Source: Gammaproteobacteria bacterium
Lineage (GTDB): Bacteria; Pseudomonadota; Gammaproteobacteria; Methylococcales; Methylomonadaceae
Assembly: GCA_016874115.1 (NCBI GenBank)
Contig: VGVA01000006.1
Location: 1 to 49,440 of the forward strand
Length of the DNA stretch: 49,440 bases
Direction of reading: 5' to 3'
A program made the translations under genes and the position numbers. The notes beneath the pieces were generated by a model. That model saw nothing but the letters and a program-made list of their open reading frames with translations, did no database searches and had not been told where the DNA came from. Below are positions 30,583 to 38,643 of this stretch, piece after piece. The number at the start of each line of letters is the position of its first letter. Positions within the stretch are counted from its first letter, which is position 1.

Positions 30583-32541
30583 ATGAGCGCGGCGAATACG
30601 AAATCATCACAACTCATCAATCTTGGCCGATTAAAGTCACTTGGCATTACTGCGCCCGAATTCGTCCCATTTTTGATGCCGAAGAAATATCTTGATCTGA
30701 GATCGGATCAGCTAAAGACCGATTTCAGCGATTTGCCTGATGGTGAAAAATGCGTTGTGTATGGTGAATTGATTGAATTCGAGGTTCATCGTAATACCAT
30801 TCCATCCAGGACAGTTGCGAAAGTGGTTGACGATCAAGGCAACGAAGTCAGTGCGACATTTTTTGGTGATCCAAGGGCTTATGTTCCTGACCTTGAAGAT
30901 CATCTGCACTGCAAGGTTTGCTTGGCCGGAACTATTGGCTATTTCAAACAGTTTGCTCAATTAAGAAACCCGGCCGTTATCGATAGCGACTATGTTGGTT
31001 ACGTTATGCCGGTTTATCCAGGCAAAGCCCGAGTGATTTCAGCGGAAACCGTTTTTGAGCATCTACAGCTTTCGCTGTTGCCAGCGACGGTTCCGATGGC
31101 GGCGCAATGGTTGAGACAAAAATTGAGATGGCCATCTGAAACGGAAGCAGAGCGATTAACTGCAATGCCCGGTTTGGCCAGCAATCCGAATTTCGAGGCG
31201 CTTCTGAACGTCATTCATTTTCCTGAAACGATTCGTGATGGACTTCTTGCGATCAAAATGTTGAAACTGATCGCCACCTTCGACGTTATATCCGGTGCAC
31301 GTTCTGAAACATATCGAGAACAAAACATTCGGTCATCCGTTCATATTCCTCACCGATCCATTGAACAATTGCTTTCCGAAACGGAATTAAAGCCAACAGA
31401 TGAGCAACGGCAAGTCATTCAAGAAATTTGTACCGACATCAGATCTGATATGCCCATGCTCAGACTTCTATCGGCCGACGTGGGGTTTGGTAAAACTTAT
31501 GTGGCAGCCGCCGCCGGCGCAGCAGTGGTTAGAAATGGCGGTGCTGTCGTATGGCTATGCCCAAATCAGCCGTTGGCTGTTCAAACGAGGGATAACATTG
31601 CTGGGTGGTGGCCTGATTTAAAACCAGGGCTTGTTGTTGGCGATTCCAACGAGACACCGGACTCCAAATTCCTGATTGGAACCACAGCGTTACACCATCG
31701 GCTGCCCAAAGAATTTCATCCAGATCTGCTTATCATCGACGAATCTCAAAAGTTTGGTCAGCTGCAAAAGGATGAGCTTGCAGGGCCTGCCACCAACATT
31801 CTCAATGCTACGGCCACCTGTATACCCAGAACCTCCGCGTTACTTGAATGGGGTGGCATGGCTGTTTCCAGGTTGACAAAGGCTCACGTCGAGAAGGAAA
31901 TCAAAACGAGGCTGGTAGCGCCCAAATACCGGCAAGCCTTGTTTGAATCGATAAAACGTAACATCCTTGCCGGACATCAGGCGCTGATTATCTACCCATT
32001 GGCCGAATCCAAAGAGGACGCAGCGATTGACAGAAAATCCGCCGAGGGCGCATTCGAACTTTGGGATCGCCACTTTCCTGGCCGGGTTCGATACATGCAC
32101 GGCAAATTGAAGGACGAAGAAAAATTGGCTGCAATAGCCGTCATGCGAAACGATGAAGCAGACATTCTAATCAGTACCATTGCCGTTGAAACCGGGATCG
32201 ATCTTCCAAGACTCAGGCATGTTGCCGTTGTTCATCCGGAAAGACTGGGCCTGAATACCTTACATCAAATCCGCGGCCGGGTAGCCCGTCGTGGCGGTAT
32301 CGGCCGATGCGACTTATTCCTGCCGAAGGAAGTAGGTGAAGTGTCCATGAAACGCCTCGAAATCCTCGTTAAATTCTCAGACGGATTTGATGTAGCCTCC
32401 GAAAACATGAAGCTCCAGGGCTTTGGCGACCTGGGTACCGATGGTGCCGCGCAGTCAGGGCGATCCTTGAGTTTCATTCCTGGTCACAAGCTCGACCATA
32501 AAGAGGTTGAGTGGGTGGCTGAGCGATGGATAAATGAATAA
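30583..32541 (+). CDS. RecG-like superfamily 2 helicase
   Basis: 652 residues, close to RecG (about 690). An N-terminal OB-wedge-like part (about 50-130: KCVVYGELIEFEVHRNTIPS) precedes the helicase core. Walker A is ADVGFGKT (298-305), Walker B DESQKFGQLQKDE (386 onward, where RecG has DEQHRFG), NATATCIPRTSALLEWG matches RecG TATPIPRTLA, then ISTIAVETGIDLPRL and LHQIRGRVARRGG close the motor. Accessory RecG-like helicases occur on plasmids with PRTRC modules. It may remodel forks or branched DNA during plasmid replication. The start ATG has AAGG nine bases upstream. Confidence 0.85.
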   Translation: MSAANTKSSQLINLGRLKSLGITAPEFVPFLMPKKYLDLRSDQLKTDFSDLPDGEKCVVYGELIEFEVHRNTIPSRTVAKVVDDQGNEVSATFFGDPRAYVPDLEDHLHCKVCLAGTIGYFKQFAQLRNPAVIDSDYVGYVMPVYPGKARVISAETVFEHLQLSLLPATVPMAAQWLRQKLRWPSETEAERLTAMPGLASNPNFEALLNVIHFPETIRDGLLAIKMLKLIATFDVISGARSETYREQNIRSSVHIPHRSIEQLLSETELKPTDEQRQVIQEICTDIRSDMPMLRLLSADVGFGKTYVAAAAGAAVVRNGGAVVWLCPNQPLAVQTRDNIAGWWPDLKPGLVVGDSNETPDSKFLIGTTALHHRLPKEFHPDLLIIDESQKFGQLQKDELAGPATNILNATATCIPRTSALLEWGGMAVSRLTKAHVEKEIKTRLVAPKYRQALFESIKRNILAGHQALIIYPLAESKEDAAIDRKSAEGAFELWDRHFPGRVRYMHGKLKDEEKLAAIAVMRNDEADILISTIAVETGIDLPRLRHVAVVHPERLGLNTLHQIRGRVARRGGIGRCDLFLPKEVGEVSMKRLEILVKFSDGFDVASENMKLQGFGDLGTDGAAQSGRSLSFIPGHKLDHKEVEWVAERWINE

Positions 32542-32593
32542 CGAACTCCACGGAATTTTTCAACCATAACTGTTGATTTGGACAGCAATAGAA

Positions 32594-32848
32594 ATGACAA
32601 CCAATAAAGAAAGCAATAGCTCAAAAGAGACAAATAAATTCGAAGATCTGCTTTGTATGATTGATCGATCAAATAGTGTTCTTGCTACACAAATAGCATC
32701 GGTAACAGATATTGCTGTAGCGGCTAAATATTGGCTTCAAGACAATATGCCCGGAAACTTCACAGCCGCAGACGTTTTAAAACTATCAGAGATGATTATT
32801 TCGACGACTTATCGGGGATACAAAAATGAACATAGCCAAAGCGAGTGA
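32594..32848 (+). CDS. Small protein of unknown function
   Basis: 84 residues from the ATG at 32594. Hydrophilic N-terminus (TNKESNSSKETNKFEDLL), then a helical part VLATQIASVTDIAVAAKYWL and AADVLKLSEMIISTTYRGYK. No family was recognised. Its 3' end overlaps the MazG-like gene by 23 bases, so the two are probably co-transcribed; the ribosome site is weak. Confidence 0.55.
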   Translation: MTTNKESNSSKETNKFEDLLCMIDRSNSVLATQIASVTDIAVAAKYWLQDNMPGNFTAADVLKLSEMIISTTYRGYKNEHSQSE

Positions 32849-33533
32849 ACGTGACATAAACATGGCGATCGATCTGGGTGGCATTCTGGAAAGCATTGAA
32901 AAAGGATTCATGCCCGTTGCCGCTATTGCCGACGATGAGGAAGACACGGAATTCGATCGAGATAACCCGGATGATTGCCAGTCGGTGTTAAACCTGATCA
33001 TCGACAAAATGCGAACCGGCAGCATTGGCCGAGTGATTTGGGGAATGGCCGCGCTGGTAAATCCTGAATCAAAATTGCTTGATCCCGATGCCGACATACT
33101 AAAACCACATCCCTCGCTAATCCGGATAGACGACATCAAAGACCAGCGCACCCAGCGGCAATCCGCCATTTTGGAATGGGCCAACGCCACGTTCGGAGAA
33201 GCGACAGCGAGCAACATAGGTGAACGCATTCGTCGTTTTGCCGAGGAATCCATCGAGCTTATTCAAGCTACGGGCCTGGATAAACAAGCCATTCATAACA
33301 TCATCGATCACGTCTACGCCAAACCGGTCGGCAACGTTGCGCTGGAAATTGGTCAAGTCGGTGTCTCGCTTTTAGCATTAGCGGAACATCTAGGTATTTC
33401 TGCCGAGGAAGAAGAGCGCAAGGAATTCCAGCGAATTTCCTCACTTCCATCTGAACATTGGCAAGCCCGTCAAAATGCCAAGGCCGATAAGGGGCTGACA
33501 TTGCCTTCGACGGCAAAAGAACCTTCAAACTGA
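32826..33533 (+). CDS. MazG-like nucleotide pyrophosphohydrolase-domain protein
   Basis: 235 residues. The C-terminal half (about 120-195) reads ATFGEATASNIGERIRRFAE, ESIELIQATG, HNIIDHVYAKPVGNVALEIG and GVSLLALAEHLGI. This is the ERxxRFxEEAxEL...VGxxxxExG pattern of plasmid and phage MazG-like proteins; the metal-binding Glu residues are present. The N-terminal half, with an acidic stretch (DDEEDTEFDRDNPDD), is of unknown function. Such enzymes hydrolyse non-canonical or excess NTPs. It lies between the RecG-like helicase and a broken small exported-protein gene. Confidence 0.78.
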   Translation: MNIAKASERDINMAIDLGGILESIEKGFMPVAAIADDEEDTEFDRDNPDDCQSVLNLIIDKMRTGSIGRVIWGMAALVNPESKLLDPDADILKPHPSLIRIDDIKDQRTQRQSAILEWANATFGEATASNIGERIRRFAEESIELIQATGLDKQAIHNIIDHVYAKPVGNVALEIGQVGVSLLALAEHLGISAEEEERKEFQRISSLPSEHWQARQNAKADKGLTLPSTAKEPSN

Positions 33534-33548
33534 ATGGAGTATATGTCG

Positions 33549-33878
33549 ATGTCGATTAAGCCAAAATTATTTTTGTTACTGTTTTTTATGCTGGCTTCCG
33601 CAAGATTATGCGCAGGTGACGCCGATTAAAGTGATGAATCAGAAATTCATCAAAGAAATGGATTTTTTGGTATCAGCAACAGGCCTTCACCCGTGCCGAA
33701 GAACCAAAGAAACGATAACCAGCAAGATTATCTTAATGGCTACGACCCAAATTCCATTGCGAATTTCCTGATACCCATGCCACCACAGCCAAGCAGTCAA
33801 CAACCCGTTTTGATCGACGAAGACTTCATCTACGAAAACGCGAGCGATGAATACATCCTTTACGGCGTTCAGGACTAA
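33549..33878 (+). pseudogene. Small exported protein gene with two compensating frameshifts
   Basis: From the ATG at 33549 (GGAG nine bases upstream) the frame gives a signal peptide (MSIKPKLFLLLFFMLASA), then stops. Reading one base over, DYAQVTPIKVMNQKFIKEMDF continues, and after the T6 run (about 33662-33667) a second shift restores the original frame: FGISNRPSPVPKNQRNDNQQ through to DEYILYGVQD and stop. Removing one A of the AA after CTTCCGC and adding one T to the T6 run would give a single protein of about 110 residues. Both shifts are at homopolymers, so they may be sequencing errors or true decay. Function unknown. Confidence 0.6.
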
Positions 33879-33889
33879 CCACTATTTGC

Positions 33890-34633
33890 TCAGAAAATAT
33901 TGATTGGCGTTTGAGTGCCTTTTCGAATATCCATGTAAGCCCCTTGATGATTCAATCCGCCATGCCGCAACAACGACCAAATCAGTTGCATAGCCACGTT
34001 TGCGATGGCACGATTGATCGGCAAATCCTGATTGGCCAAGGCTTCTTCCATACTACATGACGGCGTGTTGTTGTCCTGTATACCATCCAGTTCAGGGTGG
34101 AAATCGAATACGGAAGACAGCTTGATCGGATTCTCGTCGGCGTGACCAAGCCTCCCTAAAATGACTTGACCAGTACTCTCGCCATTACCGGTATCAAGCC
34201 ATAGACAGCTTGTATATCGACTTGCACTCTTAGCTAAATCAGCTCGGAATTGCGCCACATCGACGCAGGTGACTAACAGGTCATAATCCCGGCCACGCTC
34301 GGTTTCTGTGTTGAACATACGAGGCATGGCCACCCAATCACGTCCATACAGGTAATTGATACGCTGAATGGAAACCAACGCCTTATTGTGGCCAAGATCG
34401 GCAGGATAGAAGGCTTGGCGGCCTATATTGGGTCTTTCAACTACGTCGCCATCCCAAGCAGTCACATGCAGGCCAGGATGGCCCAGTTCGCGGATGGCGT
34501 AATCAATTCTTGCCAGACTGGTTAAGACTTCGGAGCCGGTGCCACCGACGCCGATTAAACAGATTTCGACGGGCTTACGCAGCCAACGGTCGGGAGTGCA
34601 GAATTTGAAGGGCTTGATGGTTTTGGTTGTCAT
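33890..34633 (-). CDS. PRTRC system ThiF-family protein
   Basis: 247 residues from the ATG at 34633; the frame is open to 34699 but the family starts near MTTKTIKPFKF. The E1-like Rossmann part has CLIGVGGTGSEVLTSLARID and VTAWDGDVVERPNIGRQAFY, then LLVTCVDVAQFRADLAK and the later NNTPSCSMEEAL Cys region. ThiF/E1 enzymes adenylate a C-terminal carboxyl of a small protein; the partner in PRTRC cassettes is unknown. It is the last gene of the minus-strand PRTRC run. The name PRTRC (ParB-related, ThiF-related cassette) comes from this pairing. Confidence 0.9.
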   Translation of the reverse strand: MTTKTIKPFKFCTPDRWLRKPVEICLIGVGGTGSEVLTSLARIDYAIRELGHPGLHVTAWDGDVVERPNIGRQAFYPADLGHNKALVSIQRINYLYGRDWVAMPRMFNTETERGRDYDLLVTCVDVAQFRADLAKSASRYTSCLWLDTGNGESTGQVILGRLGHADENPIKLSSVFDFHPELDGIQDNNTPSCSMEEALANQDLPINRAIANVAMQLIWSLLRHGGLNHQGAYMDIRKGTQTPINIF

Positions 34634-34711
34634 GATCGGTTCACTACCAGAAAAAACAATTGTTACCGATCTTTCTAACATGACAGATGAATCATGCAAG
34701 AAGTAACATTT

Positions 34712-35191
34712 CTAAAGTTTATTCAATTCATTTCGTGGATACAGCATTATCCTTGGATGGGCAAGGTTGCCATCAACCTCATATTCGTGAAATCTGACCA
34801 TTTTGCTATTGCCCTTGATCATTCGTAGTGCAGTTAGTCTTGAAGAAACAGCCGTACACACCCCACAACTTCTCAAATAGCCTTTGTTTGTCTTGCCTAA
34901 CCGGAACTTTACAAAAGTCCTATCTGATTTTCTCTTTCTATCTTTAACAAAACCAGCCATCGATTTTTTGTTCTTCCAATTGGCAAATTGGATCAAGCCG
35001 CATTCACCACCATCGATCAATATATCGACATCATTAGGATTTTCGCATCCCTTTGCCGTGGAGCCGAACAGCCACATGCGCTTGATTCTGAAGGCCGTGT
35101 ATTCACATTCAGGTGTGCCAATAACGCCACTACAATTTTTTACTCGCTCTGCTAGTTTCAAGGCTGTTTTGATTGCCGTCTTCCGTTTCAA
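34712..35191 (-). CDS. Minimal nucleotidyltransferase-like protein
   Basis: 159 residues from a TTG at 35191, which overlaps the upstream stop by TTGA and has AGGAG eight bases before it; a GTG at 35221 would overlap more. The segment RIKRMWLFGSTAKGCENPND then VDILID matches the nucleotidyltransferase motif GSxAxG...DxD of MNT-type proteins. The remainder is basic, with RSCGVCTAVSSRLTALRMI and YEVDGNLAHPRIMLYPR. No HEPN partner is next to it, so it is not an ordinary MNT/HEPN toxin-antitoxin pair. Substrate unknown. Confidence 0.6.
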   Translation of the reverse strand: MKRKTAIKTALKLAERVKNCSGVIGTPECEYTAFRIKRMWLFGSTAKGCENPNDVDILIDGGECGLIQFANWKNKKSMAGFVKDRKRKSDRTFVKFRLGKTNKGYLRSCGVCTAVSSRLTALRMIKGNSKMVRFHEYEVDGNLAHPRIMLYPRNELNKL

Positions 35192-35487
35192 GACAAAATC
35201 TCCTGCATTTTCTTTTCCCACGCTTCATCAGTTGGCGTTTCCAGAAAATCAAACCGATAAAACAACTCTAACTGGAAATCCCTCGCGCCACGACACAGGT
35301 GATCTTCTTCTTTCCCATGAAGCCGTGGATGATGACAAATCTGCGATGCTTCCGTTAGGCATCGGCGCCTAACCATATCGGCAATGTCAGGGACGGCATC
35401 ATGCCCATTCTCATCTTTGTTGAAAGGACACGTCGGGCATTTGCCTCTCATGACCGGCCAGCCGGAAATGTTGGTTGATTTGCGCAT
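35188..35487 (-). CDS. Small Cys-rich protein of unknown function
   Basis: 99 residues. The N-terminal part has GKCPTCPFNKDENG, then RRRCLTEASQICHHPR and EEDHLCRGARDFQLELFY, giving six Cys and two His spaced like a metal-binding or iron-sulfur cluster fold. Proteins of this pattern occur in phage and plasmid cargo without known function. It overlaps the nucleotidyltransferase-like gene by four bases. Confidence 0.65.
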   Translation of the reverse strand: MRKSTNISGWPVMRGKCPTCPFNKDENGHDAVPDIADMVRRRCLTEASQICHHPRLHGKEEDHLCRGARDFQLELFYRFDFLETPTDEAWEKKMQEILS

Positions 35488-35505
35488 GTCATTAAAATAA
35501 TTCTG

Positions 35506-36009
35506 TCAACACAAATCCCATGATTTATGTCTAAAATAAGCCTCACCAGCATTACAAATGTACCAATGCTTTCCAACAAGTCCTTCCATTGATTTCCTTT
35601 CCCCGTCAAGATAAAGATTTATTGGGAGATATCCTCCGTTAACCGCAATATAAAGCGCTGCATCAGCATCACTTGAAAATTCGCGAAACCCTTGGTGATT
35701 TTTGGGTAGCCAATAACACAACCGCGCCACAACCGCTTTTCCACAGTGATCACCATCGCACCCAAACCATGATGGAATAAACATTCTCCTGTCGCTATCA
35801 AGAATCGCTCCACGATCAATAGCTATTTGAATAAATTGTTGTGGACACCTTACTTCGGTCTTGTCCGCTGATTTTGTCCACCTTATTAATTTATGCGCGT
35901 CGCAAATATCTCTTGCATACCATGACTTGATAGATGTATCCCAGCGAGCACCGATTTGTTTAGCTTGATCTTTATCAATAAATGGTACATCAAGATATAT
36001 GCGTTCCAT
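35506..36009 (-). CDS. DUF5710-domain protein
   Basis: 167 residues. The N-terminal 45 residues (IYLDVPFIDKDQAKQIGARW, then DTSIKSWYAR) match DUF5710, a small module often fused to plasmid primases and DNA-handling proteins. The rest has several Trp and Cys (FGCDGDHCGKAVVARLCYWL, HWYICNAGEAYFRHKSW) and may be a metal-binding domain of unknown function. It sits between PRTRC protein A and the Cys-rich gene, in the same orientation. Confidence 0.7.
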   Translation of the reverse strand: MERIYLDVPFIDKDQAKQIGARWDTSIKSWYARDICDAHKLIRWTKSADKTEVRCPQQFIQIAIDRGAILDSDRRMFIPSWFGCDGDHCGKAVVARLCYWLPKNHQGFREFSSDADAALYIAVNGGYLPINLYLDGERKSMEGLVGKHWYICNAGEAYFRHKSWDLC

Positions 36010-36033
36010 ATTTAGCTAATGGCATTAATTTTT

Positions 36034-36660
36034 TCAAAAAAACTTCCGAAAATCCAGACACTCAAAGAAGTGCCCATTGACCACGATCCGTGTGGCAAAT
36101 GTCGGCTCACCTGAATCGCAGTTCCCAACCACGCCGGCGATATAAAAGCCACCCATATCGGACCTGTCGTCTGTCTTGGAAAAGAACGCCGGTATGCTCC
36201 CATGTGAATGCAGATCCATCACCAGCTCGTATTCATCAGGAACGACATTCCGATAGGAAATATGGCCAGCACTAAACGAAATCACATCAGGCTCATACAG
36301 AGCATATTCTTTGCGGATTTTATCCCACACCACCAAACCAGCCCACTCGTTCGGTGAGCAAAGGAAAGTCTTCTCACAGACATCATGCAAAATCCGTTTC
36401 GGAATTTGTCCATGCGTCAACCGGGCACCGACTGCGCCTATTTGGCCGTAGGGCAACTTGATCGATGACTTCGCCACCGGCAACCGAACTTCCAGTACCG
36501 GATTGACTGCTTCGACATACACGCCATCACCGGCAATCACGAAACGATGCTTGTCTGTTTCAGGCTTGGGCAGCGATTCGCCATATAACGGCTGCATCAA
36601 GGTGGGCGTTTCACCAAAAACGATTTGGTCGCGCCGATTGGTGAGATAGTCAATCATCAT
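36034..36660 (-). CDS. PRTRC system protein A (JAB/MPN-like)
   Basis: 208 residues. The C-terminal half contains ELVMDLHSHGSIPAFFSKTD, then DRSDMGGFYIAGVVG, the H-x-H-(8-10)-S-x-x-D metalloprotease signature of JAMM domains. PRTRC A proteins are of this kind. A JAMM peptidase next to an E1-like ThiF protein suggests a ubiquitin-like conjugation/deconjugation logic, with protein cleavage by A and activation by ThiF. It overlaps the small gene upstream by 11 bases. Starts MMID; either Met is possible. Confidence 0.82.
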   Translation of the reverse strand: MMIDYLTNRRDQIVFGETPTLMQPLYGESLPKPETDKHRFVIAGDGVYVEAVNPVLEVRLPVAKSSIKLPYGQIGAVGARLTHGQIPKRILHDVCEKTFLCSPNEWAGLVVWDKIRKEYALYEPDVISFSAGHISYRNVVPDEYELVMDLHSHGSIPAFFSKTDDRSDMGGFYIAGVVGNCDSGEPTFATRIVVNGHFFECLDFRKFF

Positions 36661-36937
36661 GAGCGCTTATTCTGCCATCAAATATGCAGTTCAGTTTCTC
36701 ATTCAGATAATCAATCTCGAAACCTTCCATCGGCAAAGGATTCCCGGTATGACGGTTGCATTCAGTGAAATCGATTCCAGCTTCGTGAGCACGACGACAA
36801 GTCTTAATATAAGCCTGCATAATTCCAGTGAATTCAATAAAGGGATGATTATGGATACCAATAGCCTGCTGATAGAAATCATCTACAACGGCTTCCATTT
36901 CTTTCAACGCAGTTTCACGCTCTTCTGAACTTAACAT
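36650..36937 (-). CDS. Small protein of unknown function in the PRTRC cluster
   Basis: 95 residues, helical: EERETALKEMEAVVDDFYQQA, IEFTGIMQAYIKTCRRAHEAG, then DFTECNRHTGNPLP and FEIDYLNEKLNCIF. The first two are quoted in part. A GAGGG lies six bases before the ATG at 36937. It overlaps PRTRC A by 11 bases, so it is translated with it. I do not recognise a named domain. The Cys/His content is low, and there is no membrane segment. Confidence 0.65.
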   Translation of the reverse strand: MLSSEERETALKEMEAVVDDFYQQAIGIHNHPFIEFTGIMQAYIKTCRRAHEAGIDFTECNRHTGNPLPMEGFEIDYLNEKLNCIFDGRISAHDD

Positions 36938-36956
36938 TTTTTGCCCTCATCACCAA

Positions 36957-37217
36957 TCATGCTGGTTGTCCAATGTCGGTTCGTTCTTTGGCCCAGCTCG
37001 CAAACGATGTAACAGTACAGTTCTGGATCTGATTTCCTGATTCGCTAATTCCTTTGGGATACGGATATTTTCTACCGTCCAGTAGTTCGTACTGGAGGCA
37101 TTCTCCATCTTCTTGACCGTCGTATAATTTGAATTCTGGCCCCATTCCGATGACTTTTCGGACAGCGCCTTTTTTGTTGGTATATATGCCGCCAACAACG
37201 ATTTCGCTTTTCTTCAT
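36957..37217 (-). CDS. Small protein of unknown function (SH3-like pattern)
   Basis: 86 residues beginning KKSEIVVGGIYTNKKGAVRK then VIGMGPEFKLYDGQ and LQYELLDGRKYP, ending with CTVTSFASWAKE. The alternation of short strands and the 'IxVGxxYxNKxGxxRKV' opening are typical of small plasmid and phage proteins with an SH3-like barrel; no function is assigned. It lies 19 bases before the next gene in the run. The alternative overlapping frame in this stretch was rejected. Confidence 0.65.
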   Translation of the reverse strand: MKKSEIVVGGIYTNKKGAVRKVIGMGPEFKLYDGQEDGECLQYELLDGRKYPYPKGISESGNQIQNCTVTSFASWAKERTDIGQPA

Positions 37218-37260
37218 ATCCAGCCTTTTTGACTAATTGAATTTTCTGGATGAAACGGGG

Positions 37261-37623
37261 TTACTCCTGCACATCCTCTTCTGTTAGTACATATTCAAGC
37301 ACATCATGGACAGTGTAGAAATTGATCGTGACATGCTTTTCCATCCAGCTCTTTAAAAACTCATCAAGCTCCTGTTTTGCTTCTGGAGTAACATCGTCCA
37401 TAAAATGATCCGCGTATTCACCGCCGATGTCGTAACCCCTGTTTTGCATCAATTCGATAACATCGTTCGCATCGCAAAACTCGCTTAATTTAGGTTTCCG
37501 TCCGTCTCCAACATATACGGTTTGCCCAACTGCAAGCTCACCTATATTACTGTCGATCAAATCTTCGAGAGAACTGTAATTGAAGTCCTCGTTATTGGTT
37601 GACCAAGCTTCTACTTTTCCCAT
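37261..37623 (-). CDS. Acidic protein of unknown function
   Basis: 120 residues from the ATG at 37623 (MGKVEAWSTNNEDFNYSSLE); a longer frame to 37707 runs through sequence that also encodes another reading frame and lacks a ribosome site. The protein is acidic, with GQTVYVGDGRKPKLSEFCDA, YDIGGEYADHFMDDVTPEA and a C-terminal FYTVHDVLEYVLTEEDVQE. No family recognised. Its start spacing to the next small gene suggests the same transcript. Confidence 0.6.
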   Translation of the reverse strand: MGKVEAWSTNNEDFNYSSLEDLIDSNIGELAVGQTVYVGDGRKPKLSEFCDANDVIELMQNRGYDIGGEYADHFMDDVTPEAKQELDEFLKSWMEKHVTINFYTVHDVLEYVLTEEDVQE

Positions 37624-37640
37624 TTTGTTCGCCTTAAAAA

Positions 37641-37781
37641 TTAGGTTTTTGAAACAATCTTTTCGTACACTTCTGATTTTTTGCATCCATCTAGAGCCTC
37701 CCGCCAAGTGTCGAATCCTCTAACACCGCAACCAGGATCGCTAACGAAAAACCAATTTTCTGAAAGCGTAACAATTATTCC
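37641..37781 (-). other. Orphan open frame without a normal start codon
   Basis: Between PRTRC B and the acidic-protein gene, one minus-strand frame reads TLSENWFFVSDPGCGVRGFD then TWREALDGCKKSEVYEKIV and ends at 37641. It looks protein-like but has only ATA or ATT codons near its upstream stop. It may be a truncated gene. The remaining 80 bases of this gap hold nothing I can identify. Confidence 0.35.
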
Positions 37782-37863
37782 TTATCTCTATTTCTTTCGT
37801 CATCCACATGGGAAATATAATTTCTTCGGGTCAAAATATCTTTTGATGTTTTCATAATGAATT

Positions 37864-38643
37864 TTAGGAGTGACTCTCAATGAAATCCTCTACGCCAAAC
37901 CGCAAAGCATTCAAATGTTCGTGGGGAAATTTGCTCACCTTCTTCTTGGACAGGGAAAGCCAGAACCGATAATGGGCTTTGTTTTCCACTGCCTTGTCCT
38001 TATCCCCAGCCAGGGAAAGGGTTGAGGGATTATTGACATGGGAGAATGCGCTATCGAACATGACCGCTTCCCATGCCCTGAGTTGATCGATGCTGCACTC
38101 GTCGGGCAATGTTGCCGACCCGGTACACACGTTGCCATTGGCGTAAACATTCATTAACGGCGCTTGATAGAGCCTCGTTTTGGCACTGACCCTTCCGTTG
38201 GTTTTTAACGCGGCCACCGCCAGCTTGCCGTTACGGTTGGCTACCATCAGCAACCTTGGCCAAGGCACATCGATCTTTTTCATCGGTATCCCTGTGATAT
38301 TGAACAGCATGGGACGAACCTGGGCTGGCACTGTCCATGCAATATGGGTTTCGGAAATCGACACGACATTCGGCGGCAAGAGACTGACTTTTCGCTTACC
38401 CATTTCTAACATCGACCGCAGCACAGATTCCACATCCTCTTTGGACATTAAGCGACCGGCGCCGATGACCGATTCCCCTTGCTCATTGGCCACGAAGTCG
38501 TGCATCGACGCCAGAAAATCATCTGCCCTGTATTGCGAATAGCCACCTGAAATCGCCTTGGCCTGATGAATCAGAATGGCGTGTTTCTGCACGATAGTCG
38601 GCTTCTCGCCTTGGTAGAACTGAAAGAAATCATTGGGCTTCAC
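37864..38643 (-). CDS. PRTRC system protein B
   Basis: 259 residues. The sequence HAILIHQAKAISGGYSQYRADDFL, VVSISETHIAWTVPAQVRPM, VPWPRLLMVANRNGKLAVAA and LMNVYANGNVCTGSATLPDE matches PRTRC protein B, a family seen only within these cassettes and of unknown biochemical role. Length is as expected. It overlaps protein F by 14 bases. The hydrophobic content is that of a soluble protein. Confidence 0.85.
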   Translation of the reverse strand: MKPNDFFQFYQGEKPTIVQKHAILIHQAKAISGGYSQYRADDFLASMHDFVANEQGESVIGAGRLMSKEDVESVLRSMLEMGKRKVSLLPPNVVSISETHIAWTVPAQVRPMLFNITGIPMKKIDVPWPRLLMVANRNGKLAVAALKTNGRVSAKTRLYQAPLMNVYANGNVCTGSATLPDECSIDQLRAWEAVMFDSAFSHVNNPSTLSLAGDKDKAVENKAHYRFWLSLSKKKVSKFPHEHLNALRFGVEDFIESHS

